From Methanarcanum sp963640855 (GTDB taxonomy: Archaea; Thermoplasmatota; Thermoplasmata; Methanomassiliicoccales; Methanomethylophilaceae), in the NCBI GenBank assembly GCA_963640855.1, contig CAVIAJ010000006.1, forward strand, positions 32,420 to 96,419: 64,000 nucleotides of DNA, read 5' to 3'. Below the pieces are notes generated by a model. It was given only the letters and a program-made list of their open reading frames with translations, was not told the origin of the DNA and did no database searches. Position numbers and translations under genes: made by a program. This document shows, in pieces, positions 33,812-42,866 of the stretch. How positions within the stretch are numbered: the stretch's first letter is position 1; every line of letters starts with the position of its first letter.

Positions 33812-35545
33812 TTACATCTCCTCGGGTGCACCCAATCCGAGACAGTCGAGAACATTCTTCAGAACTGTCTTTGAACATTTGACCAAAGTCAGACGTGCAT
33901 CCTTCTCCGCTTTTGAGTTCAAAACGGGAACTGATGCATAGAACTGATTGAATGCGGATGCCAACTCATGTCCGTACGCAGGAAGGAGGTGAATACGTTT
34001 GTACTCTCCCGCCTGTTCGATAACACTTTCGAATTTGGAAATTGTCTTGACAAGTGTCAGCTCGAAAGGATCTTTGAGTAACGAAGGATCCACGACTTCC
34101 TCAAACTCTCCGGCTTTCCTGAGCATACTGCATGCTCTTGCGTGTGAGTACTGAAGGAACGGTCCGCTGTTACCGTCGAAGGATAATGCTTCCTCCCACT
34201 TGAAGACCAACTGTTTCTCGGGCTGCACGCGTACGATGTTGTATCTGATCGCACCGATACCGATGATGCGGGCGATTTCCCTCATCTTCTCTTCAGACAT
34301 GTCGTTACGCCTGGATTTGATCTCGTTGTATGCTCTTGAGACGGCTTCGTCGATAAGATCGTCAAGATAGACAACAACACCTTTCCTGGTGGACATCTTA
34401 CCTTCGGGAAGCGAAACAAACGAATAGAACAGCGCATCAAGTTTTCTTGTCTGTCCCAGGATCTCCAATGCACAGCACAGCTGTCTGTTTCCGAGTTTCT
34501 GATCTTCTCCGAGAACATCGATCAGTCTGTCCGCTCTGCTGAATTTATCCTGATGGTATGCGATATCGCGTGTGGTGTACAGTGTCGTACCGTCGGATCT
34601 TGTGAACGTAAATTTGGTGTTCTTTCCCTGAATTCCGAAGTCTTTGAGTTCGAGATAGGACGCACCTCCCTCTTCGACACCCGCATATTTCGATTTCTTC
34701 AGTTCTTCGACGTATTTCCTTGCCGTACCGTCTGCGATGAATTTGGATTCCCATGTGTATGTATCCAAAACAACATCGATTGCCGCAAGTGTATCTTTCA
34801 GACCGTTGAGCATAATCTCCGCAGTCTTCCTTACTCTTGAGATAACTTCCCCGTCTCCGGCCTCGAATCCCCTGAGCATGGAACCGATTTCTTCCTGCAC
34901 TTCGGGATTCTCTTCCATCATTCTGTTGGCGACTCTGTAGTATGCGACAAGCTTGTGATCCGTTTTGTCGCGGTCGTCCTGCATTCCCCTCTCGGCAATA
35001 TCTTTCTCGGCCTGTTCTTCGGTAACGTTCTCCACACCCCATGTGAGGATAACAACCTGCTTTCCCACATCGTTGACGTAGTATTCCGTGCTGACATTGT
35101 ATCCGCACATACCGAGAATCCTTGCAAGAGTATCTCCGATAATCGGGTTTCTGGCACGTCCGACGTGAATAGGTCCCGTGGGATTTGTGGATGTGTGTTC
35201 GACGATAACGCTGATATTCTTATCGGGATGACTGCCGTACCTGTCCTTCATCTCAAGAACATCTTTCAGCGTACCGCCGATGAGTTTATCCCCGTCCATT
35301 CTGAAGTTGAGATAACCGTTCACTGCGGATACATCGGATATCAATCCGGAAGGTTTGATCTTACTTGCAAGTTCTTCGGCAATATCTTTAGGCGCTTTTC
35401 TCAGTGCCTTCGACATCGTGAAACACGGAACCGCAAGATCCGCCGTATCGACGGAAGGAATCTCCGTCGTGAATGCGGTATCGTTTCCGAGTGCATTCCT
35501 TACTGCTTCTTCAACCTCTGTTCTGAATGAATCCATTACGGACAT
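33812..35545 (-). CDS. argS: Arginyl-tRNA synthetase
   Basis: A class I synthetase of 577 residues. The HIGH motif appears as TNPTGPIHVGRARN and the KMSKS equivalent as KMSTRKGVV; the N-terminal Add-1-like domain and the C-terminal DALR anticodon-binding domain (FLQYSHARACSMLRKA) are present. The start ATG 35545 lies five bases after the aRF1 stop, whose TGA is part of a GTGA ribosome-binding site; an ATG at 35536 is also possible. Confidence 0.95.
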   Translation of the reverse strand: MSVMDSFRTEVEEAVRNALGNDTAFTTEIPSVDTADLAVPCFTMSKALRKAPKDIAEELASKIKPSGLISDVSAVNGYLNFRMDGDKLIGGTLKDVLEMKDRYGSHPDKNISVIVEHTSTNPTGPIHVGRARNPIIGDTLARILGMCGYNVSTEYYVNDVGKQVVILTWGVENVTEEQAEKDIAERGMQDDRDKTDHKLVAYYRVANRMMEENPEVQEEIGSMLRGFEAGDGEVISRVRKTAEIMLNGLKDTLAAIDVVLDTYTWESKFIADGTARKYVEELKKSKYAGVEEGGASYLELKDFGIQGKNTKFTFTRSDGTTLYTTRDIAYHQDKFSRADRLIDVLGEDQKLGNRQLCCALEILGQTRKLDALFYSFVSLPEGKMSTRKGVVVYLDDLIDEAVSRAYNEIKSRRNDMSEEKMREIARIIGIGAIRYNIVRVQPEKQLVFKWEEALSFDGNSGPFLQYSHARACSMLRKAGEFEEVVDPSLLKDPFELTLVKTISKFESVIEQAGEYKRIHLLPAYGHELASAFNQFYASVPVLNSKAEKDARLTLVKCSKTVLKNVLDCLGLGAPEEM

Positions 35546-35550
35546 TTCAA

Positions 35551-36783
35551 TCACTGTATCCTGTATCTTAAAATCGCGGCGATTCCGCCGAATGCCGTCA
35601 TCAGCATCTGACCTTCTTCCGAATCCGCCGAGATAATCTTCACTTCCGTGTTGTAAGCCTCGGACAGAAGGAAGAAGTCGTCGATGAGATCTTCATTCCT
35701 TATGACGGAAAGCGTTCCGCCGCATTCCTTACACTGTATCTTCTCATCCGCATTGTTTACGGTGAGGTCGTAAGTGTGTCCCTGCGGACATTTGACTGTA
35801 ATTCTCCTCTTATCGAGATCTTCCGAAAGCAGCAGTGTGGCGACCGCACCCATGTTGAGAGAGTCGCGGACCATGTCCTCACCGTATGCGGAGAGTCCTC
35901 CGTCGGTTTTTCTGATTTCTCTGAAGAATCTCTGAACGTATTCTTTCTCTTCGACAAGATCGATATCCTGAATCGTATCCGCCGCAGCATCGACAAGTTC
36001 TCTGAGGCCCGCTTCGTCCGTATAACCGGTATCGAAGAACGGTTTCACGACTTTCTTCTGAAGTTCGTGGTGAAGGTATCCTTCGTTGATGAAGAAATCC
36101 TTGGTCGCACCCGGACCGCCTATAAGCAATCCGATAAGTTCCGTCCTGTTCAGGAAGACTTCCGTTGCATTGTCGGCGACTTTCTTGAAGAATTCGTGAG
36201 CTGCAATCTCGATCAGTCTTTCGAACCTTACCGAAGACTGACCTCCCTGGTGGTGTTTACTGGGAACGAGTGAATCGAAGTGTTTCAGTGTTATGATCCT
36301 GCTTCCGGTGAGGATACCCAATGTAGCCTCACGTCTGTCGATGGTGATGAGGCCGTATGATTTCTTGTCTACAAGCATCGATTCCAACGGTTCGGTGAAG
36401 AATGTGGAATCGCACCTGTACAGGAATGCGGTGATGGCCTCGGGAGGATTGATGACATATTGGACCATCTTCGTCTGATCTCCCGCTCTGGGGACTTCTC
36501 CGCAGAAGATTACCACTCCGTTTTCGGGTGCGGCTTTGTATGTCTTGATTCTCGACATTATAGAATCGATTGCACCCTGGACGTTCTTCATAGTCGATTT
36601 TGACTTGATGTTTGAGGACTGAGAATACTCGTCACGGAGGTATGCCATGACATCCGAAATCTGTCTTGACTGAGGGATGTAGACCGAGATTAACTCAGTC
36701 CCGCGTCCTCGCATGCCCATGATTTCTTTCATGGCTTTCTTAAAATCATATTTGGCTTTAAGTTCAGATTCGGTTTCACTCAT
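35551..36783 (-). CDS. prf1: Peptide chain release factor aRF1
   Basis: A 410-residue archaeal release factor that reads stop codons and triggers peptide release. The NIKS motif is at residues 58-61, YRCDSTF (the YxCxxxF motif) at 122-128 and the catalytic GGQ at 180-182. A four-cysteine mini-domain (CPQGHTY, CKECGG) is in the C-terminal third. The residue five positions after NIK-S, usually Arg in archaeal and eukaryotic factors (Arg68 of human eRF1), is Met65 here. This may matter because TAG is unused as a stop in the window. Divergent from pyrH. Confidence 0.95.
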   Translation of the reverse strand: MSETESELKAKYDFKKAMKEIMGMRGRGTELISVYIPQSRQISDVMAYLRDEYSQSSNIKSKSTMKNVQGAIDSIMSRIKTYKAAPENGVVIFCGEVPRAGDQTKMVQYVINPPEAITAFLYRCDSTFFTEPLESMLVDKKSYGLITIDRREATLGILTGSRIITLKHFDSLVPSKHHQGGQSSVRFERLIEIAAHEFFKKVADNATEVFLNRTELIGLLIGGPGATKDFFINEGYLHHELQKKVVKPFFDTGYTDEAGLRELVDAAADTIQDIDLVEEKEYVQRFFREIRKTDGGLSAYGEDMVRDSLNMGAVATLLLSEDLDKRRITVKCPQGHTYDLTVNNADEKIQCKECGGTLSVIRNEDLIDDFFLLSEAYNTEVKIISADSEEGQMLMTAFGGIAAILRYRIQ

Positions 36784-36844
36784 GTGTCATCGACCTTTAT
36801 ACCCACACAAAATAAGATTAATTATAAACGTATTGGTGCGGAAC

Positions 36845-37528
36845 ATGGAAAGAGTTGTAGTATCCATCGGAGGTTCCGTGCTGATCCCCGAGAAGGACGA
36901 TGCGAAGTACATCAGGGCACTGGCCGACATGCTCAGAGAGGTCTCCAAGGAAGTTGAGATAATGGTTGTCTGCGGGGGCGGTAAGGTATCGAGATACTAC
37001 TCCAAGACCGGAAGAGAGCTCGGAGGCACCACGTATCAGCTGGACGAATTGGGTATCGGCGTCACAAGGGTCAACGCAAAACTTTTGGATATTGCGTTGG
37101 GAGATGCGGGAATAGGGGAGGTACCGATGACTGCGGAAGAGTGTGCTTCGGAGAGAGCTGCAGGCAAAGTTCCCGTTATGGGAGGTACCGAACCGGGACA
37201 CACGACGGATGCCGTTGCTTCCATGATTGCCAAAGCATGTAACGCAGACCGTATCGTCAATGCAAGCAATGTCGATGCCGTGTACACAGACGATCCGAGA
37301 ACGAATCCCGATGCCGAAAAGATCACAAAGATGACGATTGGCGATCTTGAGAAGATCGTTTACAGCGAACACGATGCGTGCAGATCTTCCGTATTCGATC
37401 CTCTCGGAGTTAAGATTGCGAAAGAATTCAAAATCGATCTTCTGATGGTGGACGGAAGGGATCTCGGCGAACTGAGGAACGCAATCCTCGGAAAAGAGAT
37501 CAACGGAACATTCGTCGATTCACATTGA
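36845..37528 (+). CDS. pyrH: UMP kinase, archaeal PyrH type
   Basis: A 227-residue amino-acid-kinase-fold enzyme that phosphorylates UMP. It shows VVVSIGGSVLIPE, VVCGGGKVSRYY, GTEPGHTTDAVAS and VDAVYTDDPRTNPDA, all typical of the archaeal branch. ATG 36845 gives the standard start; the frame continues upstream over the aRF1 promoter but without similarity. Its last codons overlap the convergent dtdA by nine bases. Confidence 0.95.
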   Translation: MERVVVSIGGSVLIPEKDDAKYIRALADMLREVSKEVEIMVVCGGGKVSRYYSKTGRELGGTTYQLDELGIGVTRVNAKLLDIALGDAGIGEVPMTAEECASERAAGKVPVMGGTEPGHTTDAVASMIAKACNADRIVNASNVDAVYTDDPRTNPDAEKITKMTIGDLEKIVYSEHDACRSSVFDPLGVKIAKEFKIDLLMVDGRDLGELRNAILGKEINGTFVDSH

Positions 37529-38353
37529 ATCGAAATCCGAAGAACTCATTCTCTCCAGACCGAGGGTGTCGATGATGCCGTTTATGCGCCTCTCTTCGGC
37601 ACCCTTCATGGATTTTCTGTGAACGTACACACATTCCGTGTCGGTTGCTTTTGAAGCATTCATTATCATTTCTGAAATTTCATCATCCGATGAGTCCTTA
37701 AGCTGATACGCGGGAACCATGTGTCCGATGTTGACTTTTTTAGTAAGAGCCAGCTCCGTAAATCTCGGAGCATAGTGACCTCCGCCTACACCTATTACGA
37801 CAGGATCGCCATCTTCCTTATCCGCCGAGAGAATAACATCTGCGAGAATATCTGCGGCGTGCTCATCGCCCCAGTGTGTTTCCTCACTTCCGATTTCGAT
37901 GAACATTGTGGGTGTTTCAAGATACGGGCCGTGGTGCGTAACCTCGAACGACACACCGTATTCCGTTGTATCGTTCATTTCCGATATTTTCCTGAGAGCG
38001 TGTGTCATAAGATGCGGCGTGGATTTCACCAAAGCACGCTGTTTTCCTCCCAAATCCGCTCCTTTGTAATTTCCTATCGGGTGTACCGTGAGCGTAGGCA
38101 TTCCGCTTGCGGCACTGTGTCTGCTCATAAAGACAACATCTTCGACCTTAATTCCGAATTTTTCCGCTTTCTTATCGATATGGTCGGCAAGAAGATGTTT
38201 TTCCGGTATGTTCATGATAACAGCATCGCCGTATCCGAGATACGAATTTTCGCCGTCGGTACTTAAGTCCTCCCACTCGCGCTTCATCAGGAGATGTTTT
38301 CTCATATTCGCGGACGGAAGGTCTTTATCGTAACACACCAGGAGCATGACCAT
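37520..38353 (-). CDS. dtdA: D-aminoacyl-tRNA deacylase, archaeal type (DtdA)
   Basis: A metal-dependent hydrolase of about 277 residues that removes D-amino acids from tRNA, a proofreading role found in archaea and plants. Segments SRHSAASGMPTLTVHPIGN, FEVTHHGPYL, IEIGSEETHW and IGVGGGHYAPRFTE contain the conserved His and Glu residues. ATG 38353 or 38347 (MLLVCYDKD) gives the normal N-terminus. Confidence 0.92.
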   Translation of the reverse strand: MVMLLVCYDKDLPSANMRKHLLMKREWEDLSTDGENSYLGYGDAVIMNIPEKHLLADHIDKKAEKFGIKVEDVVFMSRHSAASGMPTLTVHPIGNYKGADLGGKQRALVKSTPHLMTHALRKISEMNDTTEYGVSFEVTHHGPYLETPTMFIEIGSEETHWGDEHAADILADVILSADKEDGDPVVIGVGGGHYAPRFTELALTKKVNIGHMVPAYQLKDSSDDEISEMIMNASKATDTECVYVHRKSMKGAEERRINGIIDTLGLERMSSSDFDSM

Positions 38354-38475
38354 GTGCCGGAGAACCGCGTCACTGTATAAACATAATACGGATTCTCTTT
38401 TACATCGTGCCGATTCAATATGCTCAATTGACATTAGTTTTAATAATATAGTATTAAGATTCGCTTACCGAGAAT

Positions 38476-39702
38476 ATGGAATGCTCCGTAAGCGTCAAGG
38501 ACAGGATCACAGCCCACCTGGGAAGGTACCGCACAGTCGATCTCAGGGACAAATACAATCTGCCGTGGGACATAACCCAGGACGGTATCGCATCATCGTT
38601 GGGAATCACACGTGCCCATGCATCGTTGGAACTCAAGAAACTCAGGGAAACGGGAATAGTCGACGAGATGCAGGTTCACGTTAAAGGAGGAAAAGTCAAG
38701 AGGAAATGTTACAGCCTCACTCCAATCGGAATGGAAACTGCAGACAGAATCGTCTCCGATGCACAGCAGAAAGGAATCGATGTGTTTTCGTTTATTGATG
38801 TAAAGAAACAGGATCCTTCGATAATCTTAGACAGTCTGAAAGAGAACGAAAGATTCTGCATGGGATGTGCCTGTACGCTCAGGATTCCTGTCCACAGAGA
38901 TTTACTCCCTAACAGAGGATTTGATTCATTACCGGTGGATTTTACGGGAAAAACGGCATTGAGCGATACGCTGAAGAAGAACATTCTTTCATTGGCTGCG
39001 CCTGAAGAATTACGTGCCTGGAACAGTTACGCCGCGGACTGTTGGTTGGATCACCTCAAAGAATTGGGAGGGGATGAAATCAACATGATTCACGAAAGAC
39101 TGTACCATCTTGTCAACGCAGGAAGAATGACGGATGCGTGCAGACTCGTCAGTAACAACATCCACGAACTCATCAGCACCGCAACCGACGATTTATGTGA
39201 AACTTTACAGAAAATAAGTCCGTTCCCGGAAAAATATGCCGCAGATGTCCTCTCCGCAAGAATTGAAACCGATATGGATACGAACGATGTCGATGATATG
39301 AAGGAATCGATTGCATTATTGGAACCTTATGAACACGATCTTTCCGTAATGTATTCCTCGGACCTCGCTTACGCAACGGGAGACAGAAAAGAAGCAATGA
39401 CAATTCTCAGAAACATGGATCTTTCCGATCCACTTGTTAACATACGCATTGCGAAACTGATGTACGAGGACGGAGAATACGAAGGAGCGAAGATGATTCT
39501 CAACTCTCTCGGGGGAATCAATACAATCGGACGTGTCGATGTCGCCGTAGAGAGATTCATCCTGCTTGCTTATGTGGACCGTGCCGAAGGCAGGGATGCG
39601 GATGCCTACACCCATCTTATGAAAGCGAGGGCATCTCTCCCCGACAGAGGAAAAAGAAGAGTGGACATCATTCTGGAGTCTATGGGACTTCAGAATGTCT
39701 GA
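38476..39702 (+). CDS. Winged-helix DNA-binding protein with TPR-like repeats
   Basis: A 408-residue protein. Residues 1-95 form a MarR-like winged helix (LPWDITQDGIASSLGITRAHASLELKKL followed by the wing KVKRKCYSLTPIG). Residues 200-408 are helical repeats of TPR type (LVNAGRMTDACRLV, YATGDRKEAMTILR, YEDGEYEGAKMIL). The combination recurs in Thermoplasmata and has no known function; it may be a regulator that scaffolds other proteins. AATATAGTATTAAG (38444-38457) lies about 25 bases before the ATG with no ribosome-binding site, so it is probably leaderless. It overlaps the convergent pheS by 13 bases. Confidence 0.75.
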   Translation: MECSVSVKDRITAHLGRYRTVDLRDKYNLPWDITQDGIASSLGITRAHASLELKKLRETGIVDEMQVHVKGGKVKRKCYSLTPIGMETADRIVSDAQQKGIDVFSFIDVKKQDPSIILDSLKENERFCMGCACTLRIPVHRDLLPNRGFDSLPVDFTGKTALSDTLKKNILSLAAPEELRAWNSYAADCWLDHLKELGGDEINMIHERLYHLVNAGRMTDACRLVSNNIHELISTATDDLCETLQKISPFPEKYAADVLSARIETDMDTNDVDDMKESIALLEPYEHDLSVMYSSDLAYATGDRKEAMTILRNMDLSDPLVNIRIAKLMYEDGEYEGAKMILNSLGGINTIGRVDVAVERFILLAYVDRAEGRDADAYTHLMKARASLPDRGKRRVDIILESMGLQNV

Positions 39703-41213
39703 CTCTTCTTCAGATCGTCGATATCCGAGATATACAGGTCGCGGATATCGGTGATGTTCCACTTGAGCATGGCGAGTCTCTCGAATCCGAATCCCCATGC
39801 GAGAACAGGATACTTCACACCGAAGGGTGCAACCACTTCGGGCCTGAATATTCCGGCTCCTCCGAGTTCCATCCACTTGCCGTTGAAGAACACTTCCAAT
39901 TCGAGAGAAGGTTCGGTGTACGGGAAGTATGCGGGCCTGATTCTGATCTGATCGAATCCCATCTTTGCGTAGAATTCTTTCACCAGAGAAATCAGCATGT
40001 CGAAGTTTGCGTTCTCGTCGATGACGATACCTTCAATCTGCGTAAACTCGGGAAGATGAGTTGCATCGATGGATTCTTTTCTGAAAATCCTCGACAGTGA
40101 GAACACCTTTGCGGGTGCTTCGGGGTGTTTGGAGATGTATTTGATTGTGTTGACGGTTGTGTGGGTTCTGAGCATAGCCTGTTCGGCTGCTTCCCTTGAC
40201 CATTTGCCCCCCCATCCGGTGGAACACGTGTCTCCTCCGTTCTCGTGAATCTCTTTTACGGTCTTCACAAGTTCTTCATCCTTCGAAAGGTCGAATTTTG
40301 CAGGGTTGGAGAGATAGAACGTATCCTGAAGTTCCCTTGCGGGGTGATCCTGGGGGACGTAAAGAACATCCAAATCCCAGAATGCGGGCTCGACGAATTC
40401 TTCATCGACTTCCGTGAATCCCATATCTGTGTACAGTTTCCTGACTTCCGCACCCAATCTCGACAGAGGGTGTTTCTTCGCAGGATATACGGCAGGCGCA
40501 AATGTCTGAACATCGTATTTCCTGAATTCGACATCCTTCCACTTACCGCTCTGAATAAGTGCATCGGTGACCTGCGTAACCTCTTCCTTAAGCTCGATAC
40601 CCGAAGACGCAACCTCAATACCCAGGGGTGTGAGTCTGATTGTTTTTCTTACGTCGGTATCCTCCGAAATAAGGTCGTAGTGTCCTATCAGATCCTTAAT
40701 TAATTTCGGATCCGCCTCGGATTTCGGAATAGGCCCTTCCATAAGCTTATCGACGAGAATCTCGTCGGGCATCTTCTCATTGAGGATCTTCTTTCCCAAA
40801 TCAGTCAGAACCAATACTTTGGATTCTCCTTCTTTTCTGATGTCCGCAAGACCTTTCCTCTTGAGCCATCCGACTGCAATCTTGTCGTCACCGTTTGGCA
40901 TAGCCTCGGCGAGACCTTCCATAGTGAGTGTTCCTCCGGCCGCACCGATTGCGTTGACGGCACGCCTCTCGAACAATCCCGCTTCTGCCTTCGCTCTGTC
41001 CGCGATTGAGTAAAATTCACTCTGAACACTTTCGATATCCGCCAGACCTTTGATGTTGAGCCATGAAGCGGAGCCCATGACCTCGACTTCCAAATCAAAA
41101 ATTCCTTTTGCCATTATCTCGGCAGGTGTCGCAGTTCCGCCCATATCATTAAGTGTAATGAGCAGTTTCTTCTCTTTGTAACTAAGGCTCTCGATGATCT
41201 CTTCCGTTGCCAT
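39690..41213 (-). CDS. pheS: Phenylalanyl-tRNA synthetase alpha subunit
   Basis: A 507-residue class II synthetase subunit of the archaeal type. The N-terminal 200 residues contain repeated winged-helix DNA/RNA-binding modules. The catalytic core shows HPLSRLGAEVRKLYTDMGF, the motif-2 region RVFRKE-like (FSLSRIFRKESIDATHLPEF) and the motif-3 region APFGVKYPVLAWGFGFERLAM. The beta subunit gene is not in the window. The start uses GGTGA, whose TGA is the stop of trpS, five bases upstream of ATG 41213. Confidence 0.95.
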   Translation of the reverse strand: MATEEIIESLSYKEKKLLITLNDMGGTATPAEIMAKGIFDLEVEVMGSASWLNIKGLADIESVQSEFYSIADRAKAEAGLFERRAVNAIGAAGGTLTMEGLAEAMPNGDDKIAVGWLKRKGLADIRKEGESKVLVLTDLGKKILNEKMPDEILVDKLMEGPIPKSEADPKLIKDLIGHYDLISEDTDVRKTIRLTPLGIEVASSGIELKEEVTQVTDALIQSGKWKDVEFRKYDVQTFAPAVYPAKKHPLSRLGAEVRKLYTDMGFTEVDEEFVEPAFWDLDVLYVPQDHPARELQDTFYLSNPAKFDLSKDEELVKTVKEIHENGGDTCSTGWGGKWSREAAEQAMLRTHTTVNTIKYISKHPEAPAKVFSLSRIFRKESIDATHLPEFTQIEGIVIDENANFDMLISLVKEFYAKMGFDQIRIRPAYFPYTEPSLELEVFFNGKWMELGGAGIFRPEVVAPFGVKYPVLAWGFGFERLAMLKWNITDIRDLYISDIDDLKKSQTF

Positions 41214-41218
41214 GACCG

Positions 41219-42337
41219 TCACCACTTGAAACCGTCGAAGGCCATACTGTCCACGACCTCCTTGGCCTCCTCTCTCTTAGCCTGATGATCTTCGAGGAAC
41301 ACATTGATCTTCTCGGTAAGTGCCATCTTACATTCTCCGCAGAGAATCTCTCCGTTCCTGCACTTGCGGACCATTTCCTCGAGTTTTTCGTTATCATGCT
41401 CAAACATGTAATAATTGTACTTGAATACGGCACAGACATCGGGGTTTCCTCCCTTCTGTCTCTGCTCTTCGACGGAAACACATCCTCCGGTGAAAGCCCT
41501 TCCGACTTTCTTCTTCACGGCTTTGGGTGTGTCTGTTGTGTAAATTGTAGCATTTTCATCCGATGAAGACATCTTGTCCGCACCGCTCAGTCCGGGAAAC
41601 ATCTTACAGTAAATCAGACTCGGTTTCGGGTATCCCAGGCCGGGTGCTACGTCCCTTGTCACTCTGAAGTGGGGATCCTGGTCGATTCCGCACGGAATCA
41701 GGCAAGGCATCTGCTTTCCGTAGACTTCCGTTGCGAGGAATGCGGGTGCCGTCTGCATAGTAGTGAAAAATATCTGTCCGATATTCGATGAATTCTCGAA
41801 TCCGAATACCGCTTTTGCAGTGGAGAATGTAACTTTTTTAGCCACTTTCAATGCAATCGGATACAGTGTTTTGATGCATTCGGTATCGAGGATGATTTTT
41901 GTCCTTTCGGTATCGAATCCCAATGCGATGAAATCCAATGCATTTTCGTATGCCATATTCCTGGTGTCGTGAAGTGTAAGATCCTTGAACAGGAATTTCT
42001 CATCGTCCGTCATCTGGAAAAACATCGGAACTTTGAATGTGTCCTGAATCCACTTGTTGAAAATCCAGGGCATCATATGACCTAAATGCGTATTTCCGGA
42101 AGGGCCTCTTCCGGTGTACAGCATGAATTCTTTTCCCTTGTCATAATCGTCGAGAATCGGGATTAAATCTCTGTGGGAATAGAATATTCCGCGTCTGAGC
42201 ATCGGATGTAATTCACCGTACTTCGAAAGCCTCTGCAGAACGGCGTCGTCTATCGGAGACGTTCCGAACTTTCTCTGCAGTTCGTCGTAATCGATATCCC
42301 CTGTGACTTCCCATGGCGTGACGGTGAACTCTGTCAT
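41219..42337 (-). CDS. trpS: Tryptophanyl-tRNA synthetase
   Basis: A class Ic synthetase of 372 residues, archaeal/eukaryotic type. The HIGH motif is GPSGNTHLGHM and the KMSKS motif is KMSSSDENATI. It starts MTEFTVTPWEVTGDIDYDEL, as archaeal TrpS does. It is first in a trpS-pheS operon with coupled translation. Confidence 0.95.
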   Translation of the reverse strand: MTEFTVTPWEVTGDIDYDELQRKFGTSPIDDAVLQRLSKYGELHPMLRRGIFYSHRDLIPILDDYDKGKEFMLYTGRGPSGNTHLGHMMPWIFNKWIQDTFKVPMFFQMTDDEKFLFKDLTLHDTRNMAYENALDFIALGFDTERTKIILDTECIKTLYPIALKVAKKVTFSTAKAVFGFENSSNIGQIFFTTMQTAPAFLATEVYGKQMPCLIPCGIDQDPHFRVTRDVAPGLGYPKPSLIYCKMFPGLSGADKMSSSDENATIYTTDTPKAVKKKVGRAFTGGCVSVEEQRQKGGNPDVCAVFKYNYYMFEHDNEKLEEMVRKCRNGEILCGECKMALTEKINVFLEDHQAKREEAKEVVDSMAFDGFKW

Positions 42338-42426
42338 ATACTCAGCCCCAATGTATGACAATGCCTTATAAATACCCGTACGATGGGACAGCAAACCGTT
42401 TATCCAGATTGTACGATTAGGGAGGT

Positions 42427-42864
42427 ATGTGGAAAGTACTCGGTAAAGACTGTCTTTACATCGACATTGCCGGAACCTGGACCGAACGTATACTGGAACT
42501 CTCAGCCGGAAATGAAAAGGCAGAGGAATTCAAAAATCTCATGGACGGGACCGAGGTAAAACATCTCTTCGACGGTTCGTTGGAAACACACAACTTCATG
42601 CTGGACGTTCCCAAAGACTATACTCCAGAACAGATTCAGAAGATGGCGGATGTCATCCTTGCCGTTGCAAAAGACAATGTAGATACACCTTTCGTCGAAA
42701 TCGACGGAAAGTATCAGAAGAGCAATGTAATCATCTCCAACGACGAAGAACCCGAACTCCTCGGAAGCAACAGGACGGACGGTTACGGATCCGGAAAGAT
42801 CTTCATGCCCATTCTGACATCTCTTTCGCAGCCCGGAAGAGCAAACGATTCGATGTTCGACTGA
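42427..42864 (+). CDS. Uncharacterised 145-residue protein
   Basis: An acidic soluble protein with no family I recognise. It starts MWKVLGKDCLYIDIAGTWT and ends with a flexible GYGSGKIF...LTSLSQPGRANDSMFD tail. GGGAGG lies immediately before the ATG, which is unusually close. It is divergent from trpS and convergent with the membrane protein at 42.9-44.0 kb, with two bases between stops. Coding is supported by tight packing and absence of alternative frames with known homologues. Confidence 0.65.
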   Translation: MWKVLGKDCLYIDIAGTWTERILELSAGNEKAEEFKNLMDGTEVKHLFDGSLETHNFMLDVPKDYTPEQIQKMADVILAVAKDNVDTPFVEIDGKYQKSNVIISNDEEPELLGSNRTDGYGSGKIFMPILTSLSQPGRANDSMFD

Positions 42865-42866
42865 TT

